Source of the DNA: Candidatus Eiseniibacteriota bacterium
Lineage (GTDB): Bacteria > Eisenbacteria > RBG-16-71-46 > JAGVPR01
Length of the DNA: 10,258 nt
Assembly (NCBI GenBank): GCA_020052115.1
Contig: JAGVPR010000253.1
Span: 1-10,258, forward strand
Direction: 5' to 3'
Of this stretch, positions 5,771 through 10,258 are shown piece after piece; positions within the stretch are counted from its first letter, which is position 1; each line of letters begins with the position of its first letter. The notes beneath the pieces are model-generated. The model did not search any database. It was not told the DNA's origin and saw nothing but the letters and a program-made list of their open reading frames with translations. A program made the translations under genes and the position numbers.

Positions 5771-5895
5771 CCGCTCGGGTGCGGCTGCGGAAACGGCCGG
5801 CAGCGCGGGCCGCGTTGAAGAGTCCCCGTAGCTATTTCGTGTTGAACGGGTTGTGGGCCTTCGCCCTGTCGGGCGGGCCCCCCGGAGGAGGGTTC
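5771..5895 (+). promoter_or_regulatory. structured rpsF leader, candidate S6:S18 control region
   Basis: This 125-base spacer is GC-rich and can form GGGC-CTTC-GCCC (5855-5866), followed by G- and C-runs (5871-5883) that may fold toward the ribosome site. In many bacteria the rpsF leader binds the S6:S18 complex as feedback control through a conserved CCG-containing motif. A CCG directly precedes GAGGAGG here, but I cannot confirm the motif by eye. No good -35/-10 pair was found. An open frame in phase with rpsF crosses the region but lacks S6 homology. Confidence 0.3.
5884..5891 (+). promoter_or_regulatory. rpsF ribosome binding site
   Basis: GGAGGAGG lies 4 bases before GTG 5896 (the extended GGAGGAGGG leaves 3). 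Together with S6 proteins starting M-R-x-Y-E, it fixes the GTG start and rejects the upstream in-frame extension. Confidence 0.75.
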
Positions 5896-6321
5896 GTGAG
5901 AGAATACGAAACGATCATCGTGCTCGATCCATCGCAGGGCGATTCCGGTCTGGACGAGGAGGTCGGCCGCGTTCAGAACATCATCACCACTCGAGGCGGC
6001 GAGATCGTCGGGGTGGAGAGGTGGGGGAAGCGCAAACTGGCCTATGAGGTGAACAAGCGGAAGGAAGGATACTACGCATTGATCCGGTTCAAGGGTCACG
6101 GCGAGATCCTCTCCGAACTCGAGCGGCGATACAGACTGAACGAGTCCATGCTGCGCCACCTCACGGTCCTGAGCGAGGGGCCGCCGCCGGCGCCGCCCGT
6201 CGAGGCAGCCGTCGTGACGGCCGAGGCGGCCGCTCCGGTCGAGCAGCCCGCCGCGGAAGCAGCAGCGTCGTCGGAAGCGCCGTCGGAAGCGCCGGCATCC
6301 CCGGTCGTCGAGTCGGACTAG
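5896..6321 (+). CDS. rpsF: 30S ribosomal protein bS6
   Basis: A 141-residue bS6 that pairs with bS18 on the 16S rRNA platform. Residues 1-93 form the standard fold: MREYETIIVLDPS at the start, GGEIVGVERWGKRKLAYEV (34-52), KEGYYALIRFKG (56-67) and the closing helix and strand ERRYRLNESMLRHLTVL (76-92). The remainder (about 94-141) is a Pro/Ala/Glu tail with a tandem SEAP-SEAP repeat. S6 is often 95-110 residues but tails of variable length occur. GTG 5896 is supported by a strong ribosome site and by homology. ssb follows 27 bases later and rpsR after that, the common rpsF-ssb-rpsR order, so the three are probably one transcript. Confidence 0.95.
   Translation: MREYETIIVLDPSQGDSGLDEEVGRVQNIITTRGGEIVGVERWGKRKLAYEVNKRKEGYYALIRFKGHGEILSELERRYRLNESMLRHLTVLSEGPPPAPPVEAAVVTAEAAAPVEQPAAEAAASSEAPSEAPASPVVESD
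6270..6293 (+). repeat. two perfect tandem copies of a 12-bp unit in rpsF
   Basis: GTCGGAAGCGCC occurs twice in direct succession (6270-6281 and 6282-6293), encoding the repeated Ser-Glu-Ala-Pro of the bS6 tail. A recent duplication by slippage is likely, so copy number may vary among relatives. Confidence 0.75.
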
Positions 6322-6348
6322 GGGAAGAGCTGCGAGCGCGGAGGTCGC

Positions 6349-6756
6349 ATGACGGAGATCCGGCTGGCGGCCATCAACAAGGTTCTTCTGACCGGCCGCC
6401 TGACCCGTGATGCTGAGGTGCGATACACGCCTTCGGGCACGCCGGTGGCGTACTTCAGCGTGGCGAACAACCGGAAGTTTCGCGGCCGCGACGGCGAATG
6501 GAGTGAAGAAGCGACGTTCGTGAACGCCGTCACGATGGGCCGGGGGGTCGAGATTTTCGGCGACCGGTTGAAGAAGGGCGCCGCGGTCTTTCTCGAGGGG
6601 CGGCTTCACACCCGGACGTGGCAGAACGAGCAGGGAGCCCGGCGGCAGGGTCTCGAGGTCATCGCCGACAGGATCCAGATCCTGGACCGGCCTGAAGAGT
6701 CCGGTGAGGGATCCAAAGATGAGCCGGGCGGGGTCGAAGGGGAACTTCCCTTCTAA
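6349..6756 (+). CDS. ssb: single-stranded DNA-binding protein, short form
   Basis: A 135-residue SSB that coats single-stranded DNA in replication and repair. The OB fold spans about residues 8-113: INKVLLTGRLTRDAEVRYTP (9-28), VAYFSVANNRKF (33-44), a divergent middle TFVNAVTMGRGVEIFGDRLKKG (56-77), then AAVFLEGRLHTRTW (78-91) and the last strand VIADRIQIL (104-112). The C-terminal tip is EGELPF, a milder form of the usual DDDIPF that recruits partner proteins. The linker is only about 20 residues. ATG 6349 has GGAGG (6340-6344) 4 bases upstream and gives a short leader MTEIRLAA before the conserved NKV. The middle segment lacks the usual WH(R/N)VVxFGKLAE wording, so the protein is divergent, but its position between rpsF and rpsR supports the call. 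Confidence 0.9.
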   Translation: MTEIRLAAINKVLLTGRLTRDAEVRYTPSGTPVAYFSVANNRKFRGRDGEWSEEATFVNAVTMGRGVEIFGDRLKKGAAVFLEGRLHTRTWQNEQGARRQGLEVIADRIQILDRPEESGEGSKDEPGGVEGELPF

Positions 6757-6799
6757 CCCGGCGGTGTTGGACGGCGTTGCCGCTTCGCGGCGCGCCGGG
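6757..6799 (+). repeat. two nested hairpins between ssb and rpsR
   Basis: An outer perfect 7-bp stem, CCCGGCG (6757-6763) with CGCCGGG (6793-6799), encloses an inner perfect stem, GCCGC (6779-6783) with GCGGC (6787-6791) and a TTC loop. The structure starts directly after the ssb stop and ends 16 bases before the rpsR ribosome site. There is no T-run. It may be a processing, stabilising or S18-related control element. Confidence 0.5.
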
Positions 6800-6828
6800 A
6801 GACGGAAACGACACAGGGAGGAGTACTC

Positions 6829-7074
6829 GTGGCCAGGGAGAGCGATTCGCCGAGGGGGTTGAAGAAGAAGTACTGCAAGCTCTGCTTCGAGAAGGTCGGC
6901 TTCATAGACTACAAGGACGAGAAGCGCCTGCAGCGGTTCATCACGGACCGCGGAAAGATCGTGCCGCGGAGGGTGTCGGGCTGCTGCGCGAAGCACCAGG
7001 CGCAGATCAAGATCGCCGTCAAGCGCGCGCGCGTTCTGGCGCTGATTCCGTTCACGAGCGAGCAATACCGCTAG
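6829..7074 (+). CDS. rpsR: 30S ribosomal protein bS18, zinc-binding (C+) form
   Basis: An 81-residue bS18, partner of bS6. CKLC (16-19) and GCCAKHQ (51-57) provide Cys16, Cys19, Cys52/53 and His56, the pattern of the zinc-binding 'C+' version of S18. Between them lies DYKDEKRLQRFITDRGKIVPRRVSG (27-51), the conserved rRNA- and S6-contact region. The C-terminal AVKRARVLALIPF (63-75) is canonical. GTG 6829 follows GGGAGGAG (6816-6823) at the right distance, and the N-terminal tail before the first Cys pair is of normal length. Some bacteria carry a cysteine-free paralogue for zinc starvation; none is in this window. Confidence 0.96.
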   Translation: MARESDSPRGLKKKYCKLCFEKVGFIDYKDEKRLQRFITDRGKIVPRRVSGCCAKHQAQIKIAVKRARVLALIPFTSEQYR

Positions 7075-7082
7075 AGACGCAC

Positions 7083-7102
7083 GCGCGGGCTTTGACCCGC
7101 GC
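7083..7102 (+). repeat. perfect 7-bp hairpin upstream of rplI
   Basis: GCGCGGG (7083-7089) pairs with CCCGCGC (7096-7102) around the loop CTTTGA. It lies 8 bases after the rpsR stop and ends just before AGGAGGGG, the rplI ribosome site. With no T-run it is not a classical terminator; an effect on rplI translation or on mRNA processing is possible. Confidence 0.5.
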
Positions 7103-7114
7103 AGGAGGGGATCT

Positions 7115-7558
7115 ATGGAGGTCATCCTGCTCGAGGACGTCCAGGGCCTCGGCAAGCGCGGCGAGAAGGTGAAGGTGGCCAGCGGATACGGCCGCAACTT
7201 CCTCATTCCGAGCCGCAAGGCGATCATTGCCGGAGGCGCCGGGGCGCAGATCTTCAAGGAAGCAGAGCGCCAGCGTGAATCCAGAGACCAGAAGACGCGG
7301 CGCGCGGCGGAGAAGCACGCCCAGGAGCTGTCGAAGATCTCGGTGACGGTGTCAATGCAGGCCGGCGAGGACGACAAGCTGTTCGGCTCGGTCACGGCGG
7401 CGCACATTGCCGAGCAGATCGCGAAGCAGGGCCATGAGGTGGACAAGCGCCACATCGAGCTCGATGAGCCTCTGAAGGCGCTGGGTGTCTACACGGTGCG
7501 AATCAAGCTGCACCAGGATGTGGATGCCAACATAAAGGTCTGGGTCGTCAAGGAGTGA
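7115..7558 (+). CDS. rplI: 50S ribosomal protein bL9
   Basis: A 147-residue bL9, the elongated protein at the base of the L1 stalk. The N-terminal rRNA-binding domain has the bL9 signature: MEVILLEDVQGLGKRGEKVK (1-20) and VASGYGRNFLIPSRKA (21-36). A long charged connecting helix runs from about residue 46 to 75. The C-terminal domain includes KLFGSVTAAHIAEQIAKQG (88-106), DKRHIELDEPLKALGVYTV (110-128) and ends in DANIKVWVVKE. The length matches the usual 147-150. ATG 7115 has GGAGGGG (7104-7110) 4 bases upstream. It closes the ribosomal block. A short hairpin (7559-7574) directly follows its stop. Confidence 0.97.
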   Translation: MEVILLEDVQGLGKRGEKVKVASGYGRNFLIPSRKAIIAGGAGAQIFKEAERQRESRDQKTRRAAEKHAQELSKISVTVSMQAGEDDKLFGSVTAAHIAEQIAKQGHEVDKRHIELDEPLKALGVYTVRIKLHQDVDANIKVWVVKE

Positions 7559-7574
7559 GGGGCCTTCGCGCCCC
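7559..7574 (+). repeat. short hairpin after rplI
   Basis: GGGGC (7559-7563) pairs with GCCCC (7570-7574) around CTTCGC. It has no T-run and is followed at once by GAGAGG, the next gene's ribosome site, so it could attenuate but is unlikely to end transcription fully. Confidence 0.35.
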
Positions 7575-7586
7575 GAGAGGTTCTGA

Positions 7587-8801
7587 ATGAAAGCGCGAGT
7601 CGTTCTGTCGCTTCTGCTCCTCGCCGCCGGCTGCGGCCGCACGGGCGGGGGCGCAGCGGATGTCCCCGATGTGCCGAACGGAAACGTCGTCATCGCCAAG
7701 GTGGGCGGTCTCGAGATTCGCGGGAAGGATCTGGACCACAAGATCAAGCTGTCGAATCAGAAGCTCTACACGGAGTACAAGAACTCCCACAACTGGCGGA
7801 TGGTCCTCGACACGATGATCGAGCAGGAGATGATCGCGTCCGAGGCGAAGGAGCGAGGGCTCGAGAACGATCCCGAGTTCAAGCGCCGGCTGGCGCTCGC
7901 GCGCAAGGAGATCCTCAACACTCTCTATGTCAGCAACGTCATCAACGTCGAGGCCACGCCGTCGGATGAAGAGGTGCGGCAGGTCTACGACGCCAACATC
8001 GAGCAATTCCGCGTCAAGGAGAGTGTTCGGATAGCGCAGATCGTCGTGAAGACGCGCGAGGAGGCCGAAGCCGTTCGCCGTGAGCTCGTGTCCGGGGCGA
8101 ACTGGGACGCGATGTACGGCGCGAAGAACGTGGACGAGGCCACACGACGGAGCAAGGGGCTCGTCGGCTGGATCACGCCCGCCGACCCGATCGGGATGTA
8201 CGGCGAGGCGTTCCCGGAGCTCTATCGCGCGGCCATGGAGACCGAGGCGGGCGGCTACGCGCAGCCGGTCCAGACGCGGCTCGGCTGGCACGTCCTTCAC
8301 GTGCTCGAGAAGCAGAAGGCGGGCACGCGCCCCTTCGACGAGGTGGCGGCGAGCCTGCGCGAGCGGTCGGTCAACCAGAAGGCGCACCAGCTCTACGGCA
8401 AGCGGATCCAGGAGCTGAGGGACAAGTACAAGGCCGCCGTCTACGACGACAAGTTCCAGGAGTTCATGGTCGGCCCGCTCGGCGAGAAGGAGCTGTTCGA
8501 CCTCGCGCAGCAGACAAAGGACCCGCGGGAGAAGATCGGTTACTACGAGCGGATCGTGAAGGATCACCCGAAGGGCGGATATGCCGACAAGGCGCAGTTC
8601 ATGATCGGCTTCACTTACTCAGAAGAAATGAAGGACTTCGATCAGGCCGAGAGAGCCTTCAAGGCGGTGCTTGCCGGCTATCCGCAGTCGGAGCTGGCGG
8701 AATCGTCCCGGTGGATGCTCGAGAACATGCGTAACCCGGACATCCCGCGTCTCCCGGGGATGGCGCCCGTCAGCGGAGGGTCCGCCGCGAAAGGATCGTG
8801 A
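7587..8801 (+). CDS. lipoprotein with SurA/PpiC-type parvulin-like domain and C-terminal TPR-like repeats
   Basis: A 404-residue exported protein. Residues 1-16 form a short lipoprotein signal ending in the lipobox LAAG-Cys16. After a Gly-rich linker, residues 33-145 are a helical SurA-N-like chaperone region (VIAKVGGLEIRGKDLDHKI near the start). Residues about 146-245 align with the parvulin fold: VRIAQIVVKTREEAEAVRRE (147-166), SKGLVGWITP (189-198) and RLGWHVLHVLEKQ (231-243). The usual first histidine (ASHIL) is Gln151, while His235 of the GxH motif is kept, so isomerase activity may be weak or lost. Residues about 312-382 form TPR-like helix pairs (IGYYERIVKDHPKGGYADKA; FDQAERAFKAVLAGYPQSEL), as in periplasmic TPR lipoproteins. 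GAGAGG (7575-7580) supports ATG 7587. A periplasmic or outer-membrane folding factor is the best guess. Confidence 0.82.
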   Translation: MKARVVLSLLLLAAGCGRTGGGAADVPDVPNGNVVIAKVGGLEIRGKDLDHKIKLSNQKLYTEYKNSHNWRMVLDTMIEQEMIASEAKERGLENDPEFKRRLALARKEILNTLYVSNVINVEATPSDEEVRQVYDANIEQFRVKESVRIAQIVVKTREEAEAVRRELVSGANWDAMYGAKNVDEATRRSKGLVGWITPADPIGMYGEAFPELYRAAMETEAGGYAQPVQTRLGWHVLHVLEKQKAGTRPFDEVAASLRERSVNQKAHQLYGKRIQELRDKYKAAVYDDKFQEFMVGPLGEKELFDLAQQTKDPREKIGYYERIVKDHPKGGYADKAQFMIGFTYSEEMKDFDQAERAFKAVLAGYPQSELAESSRWMLENMRNPDIPRLPGMAPVSGGSAAKGS

Positions 8802-8803
8802 CC

Positions 8804-9313
8804 ATGGCCAAGTCGCCCATGGTGGAGGTGAAGGTCTGGGGGCTCGCCCTCGACGAGAAGAACAAGGTGCCCGTGGTCATCCTGCAGGAGATCCAGGGAA
8901 AGCGCCGGCTGCCGATATGGATCGGAGCGAGCGAGGCGAGCGCCATCGCGATGGAGATGGACGGCAAGAAATTCCAGCGCCCGCTGACGCATGACCTCAT
9001 GGCCACGATGCTGCACGGGCTCAAGGCGATCATCTCGCGTGTCGAGATCGCGGATCTGCGTGAGAACACCTTCTTCGCGCGGATCCTGATCGAGCGGGGG
9101 GATGAGGTGCTCGCCGTTGACGCCAGGCCGAGCGACTCGATCGCGCTGGCTCTGCGCATGCACTCGCAGATCTTCGTCGAGCCGCGCTTGCTGGCCGAGG
9201 ACTTCGAGGCCGCGCTTCCGGAGCAGGCGCAGACCGATGAGGAGAAGGCCGAGGAGTTGAGGCGATGGATCGAGGAGCTGAATCCGAAGGATTTCGGAAA
9301 GTTCCAGATGTAA
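8804..9313 (+). CDS. BFN-domain (DUF151, bifunctional nuclease family) protein
   Basis: A 169-residue protein of the BFN/DUF151 family, widespread in bacteria and plants; a plant member was reported to have DNase and RNase activity, and the bacterial role is poorly known. The family pattern is clear: MVEVKVWGLALDEKNKVPVV, then LPIWIGASEASAIAMEM, RPLTHDLMATMLHGL, TFFARILIERGDEVLAVDAR and RPSDSIALALRM, followed by QIFVEPRLL. The last 35 residues are a charged helix. Two starts compete: GTG 8798 overlaps the previous stop (GTGA) but would sit only 2 bases after AAAGGA (8790-8795), whereas ATG 8804 is 8 bases after it, so the ATG is preferred. It appears coupled to the lipoprotein gene upstream. 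No signal peptide is visible, so it is probably cytoplasmic. Nuclease activity here is inferred only from the family name. Confidence 0.9.
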   Translation: MAKSPMVEVKVWGLALDEKNKVPVVILQEIQGKRRLPIWIGASEASAIAMEMDGKKFQRPLTHDLMATMLHGLKAIISRVEIADLRENTFFARILIERGDEVLAVDARPSDSIALALRMHSQIFVEPRLLAEDFEAALPEQAQTDEEKAEELRRWIEELNPKDFGKFQM

Positions 9314-9320
9314 GGCGACC

Positions 9321-9878
9321 ATGAACCTCGGCCTCGTCTTGCCTCATCGCGGCGTCCTCCCCGTCATTCCCGATTCTTCCTACATCGCCCCCACGGGCGT
9401 CGTGATCGGCGATGTCGTGCTCGGCGAGCGGACGAGCGTCTGGTTCGGCGCCGTCGTGCGCGGCGACGTGCACTTCATCCGCGTCGGAGACGAGACGAAC
9501 ATCCAGGACGGCGCCATCGTCCATGTGACGAAGGACCGCTTTTCGACGCGGATCGGCCGCCGGATCACGATCGGTCACGGGGCGATCGTGCACGGGTGCG
9601 TGATCGAGGATCTCTGCCTGATCGGGATGGGGGCACGGGTCCTGGACGGAGCCGTCATCCCGTGCGGCTCGATCGTCGCGGCGGGCGCCGTCGTTCTGGA
9701 GGGGGGCCGCTTTCCCGAGCGCTCGCTCATCGCCGGGGTCCCGGCCCGCGCTCGCCGCACGCTGACGGGCGAGGAGGTGGCGCGCCTCGAAGAGTCGGCA
9801 GACCACTACGTCGAGTACTCCCAAATCTACGTCGAGGAAGAGACCGCGCGCCGGCGAAACGCTGGAGGTCCCCCGTGA
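9321..9878 (+). CDS. gamma-carbonic-anhydrase-like left-handed beta-helix protein
   Basis: A 185-residue hexapeptide-repeat protein of the gamma carbonic anhydrase (CamH/YrdA/PaaY-like) group, which forms trimers with metal sites between subunits. SVWFGAVVRGDVHFIRVGD (39-57) has the conserved Arg47 and Asp49. TNIQDGAIVHVT (59-70) supplies His68, and TIGHGAIVHGCVIED (83-97) supplies His86 and His91, giving the complete three-histidine metal set. LIGMGARVLDGAVI (100-113) and AGVPARARRTLTGEE (138-152) are family blocks, and the C-terminal helix includes the usual Tyr-rich stretch. The acidic loops of archaeal Cam are absent, so carbonic anhydrase activity is not assured. ATG 9321 lies 7 bases after the BFN stop with only AAGG as a weak ribosome site, suggesting coupling. 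Its TGA overlaps the next GTG. Confidence 0.92.
   Translation: MNLGLVLPHRGVLPVIPDSSYIAPTGVVIGDVVLGERTSVWFGAVVRGDVHFIRVGDETNIQDGAIVHVTKDRFSTRIGRRITIGHGAIVHGCVIEDLCLIGMGARVLDGAVIPCGSIVAAGAVVLEGGRFPERSLIAGVPARARRTLTGEEVARLEESADHYVEYSQIYVEEETARRRNAGGPP
9864..9868 (+). promoter_or_regulatory. ribosome binding site for the last gene
   Basis: GGAGG lies within the last codons of the beta-helix gene, 6 bases before GTG 9875, which overlaps the TGA (GTGA). It supports the start of the truncated final gene. Confidence 0.65.
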
Positions 9879-10258
9879 CCGAAGGAGAATCGATCCCGTC
9901 CTCGAGCGCTCGCCGGAGCCGCGGCGCCTGCTCGATCCTCCACTTTCGAAGGCTCCTTCTGTGTGTCGGTGCCCTGGTCGCAATAACCGCGCAACTCGCC
10001 CGCGCCGAGTGCCCGGGGCTGGATGAAGCCCTTCAGAGAATCGAGCGGGCCGGCACGGTCGAGGAGTCGGCGCCCCACCGGTTGCAGGCAGCGGGCTGCT
10101 ACAGGGAAACCGAGCGGTGGATCGAGCTGTGGCGGGTGCTGGCGCCTCTCGTCGAGTCGCCGTCACGTGGCCGCGACTGGGCCGAGGCGACGCAGTTTCT
10201 CGGCGAGGCCCTTCTCGCGCGCGGGCTCTACCTGCGCGCCGCCGAGGCGCATCTGGCC
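9875..10258 (+). CDS. exported helical protein, N-terminal 128 residues (truncated by window end)
   Basis: An open frame from GTG 9875 runs without a stop to the right edge. The first 25 residues are polar and basic (MTEGESIPSS then several Arg). A hydrophobic signal follows, RRLLLCVGALVAITAQLARA, with a likely signal-peptidase I cut before ECPGLDEAL (about residue 45). The rest seen is helical and rich in Ala, Leu, Glu and Arg, with spaced Trp/Tyr residues (CYRETERWIELWRVLAPLV; FLGEALLARGLYLRAAEAHL), suggestive of TPR-like helix pairs. No family can be named. The start is supported by GGAGG 6 bases upstream and by the GTGA overlap. It belongs to the same run of genes and may be a periplasmic TPR protein related in role to the lipoprotein upstream. 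Confidence 0.7.
   Translation, partial: MTEGESIPSSSARRSRGACSILHFRRLLLCVGALVAITAQLARAECPGLDEALQRIERAGTVEESAPHRLQAAGCYRETERWIELWRVLAPLVESPSRGRDWAEATQFLGEALLARGLYLRAAEAHLA

Noticed and set aside
5779..5895. N-terminal extension of rpsF
   Set aside because: The frame is open upstream, but bS6 proteins begin at M-R-x-Y-E and GGAGGAGG stands directly before GTG 5896.
5767..7455. Long minus-strand open frame (562 codons) opposite rpsF, ssb, rpsR and rplI
   Set aside because: Four clear core genes lie on the other strand. Long antisense frames are expected at this GC content, and the translation shows low-complexity Arg/Pro/His-rich sequence without a domain.
7548..8567. Minus-strand open frame (339 codons) opposite the lipoprotein gene
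   Set aside because: The plus-strand gene has a lipobox, a ribosome site and a recognisable fold; the antisense product has none of these.
9030..10166. Minus-strand open frame (378 codons) opposite the BFN and beta-helix genes
   Set aside because: It is a shadow of well-supported plus-strand genes; composition is Arg/Ser/Ala-rich with no recognisable motif.
1..10258. CRISPR array, insertion sequence, phage or defence system
   Set aside because: No spaced direct repeats, transposase, integrase or defence-type domains were seen on either strand; the genes are core functions plus a small envelope-related set.

Overview
This is a gene-dense, high-GC stretch (roughly two thirds G+C by eye) of a bacterial chromosome. 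Every supported gene lies on the + strand, with gaps mostly under 150 bases and several 4-base start/stop overlaps. It is mainly a core housekeeping region and not a mobile or defence island. A lipoprotein signal, a second exported protein and RmlD/UbiA-type envelope enzymes suggest a diderm-like bacterium. The gene order (ispE, spoVG, tRNA-Gln, prs, rplY/ctc, pth, rpsF, ssb, rpsR, rplI) resembles clusters known from Firmicutes and from deltaproteobacterial or FCB-type lineages. I cannot fix the phylum from this window alone; a poorly cultured high-GC phylum is plausible but is inference.

Layout. (1) 1-1933, envelope polysaccharide block: the tail of an unidentified gene, an RmlD-type dTDP-4-dehydrorhamnose reductase, a possible 28-codon linker ORF, and a UbiA-family polyprenyl-phosphate phosphoribosyltransferase. 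(2) 1942-5770, isoprenoid, nucleotide and translation block: ispE (MEP pathway), spoVG (RNA/DNA-binding regulator), tRNA-Gln(TTG) with encoded CCA, prs (PRPP synthesis), rplY/ctc (bL25) and pth (peptidyl-tRNA hydrolase). PRPP made by Prs is the donor that the upstream UbiA-family enzyme is predicted to use. (3) 5896-7558, ribosomal and replication block: rpsF (bS6), ssb, rpsR (bS18, cysteine-containing zinc form) and rplI (bL9), with hairpin-forming spacers before rpsR and rplI. (4) 7587-10258, a less standard tail: a lipoprotein with a parvulin-like domain and C-terminal TPR-like helices, a BFN/DUF151 protein, a gamma-carbonic-anhydrase-like left-handed beta-helix protein, and the start of an exported helical protein cut by the window end.

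Many starts are not ATG: TTG for ispE and pth; GTG for prs, rpsF, rpsR and the last gene. Shine-Dalgarno positions and family alignments support most of these choices. No CRISPR array, insertion sequence, phage gene or obvious transferred segment was seen. The most interesting points are the parvulin domain lacking its usual first histidine and joined to TPR-like repeats, the small ORF that overlaps both neighbours, the DPPR-synthase-like gene beside rmlD, and the inverted repeats around the tRNA and ribosomal genes.
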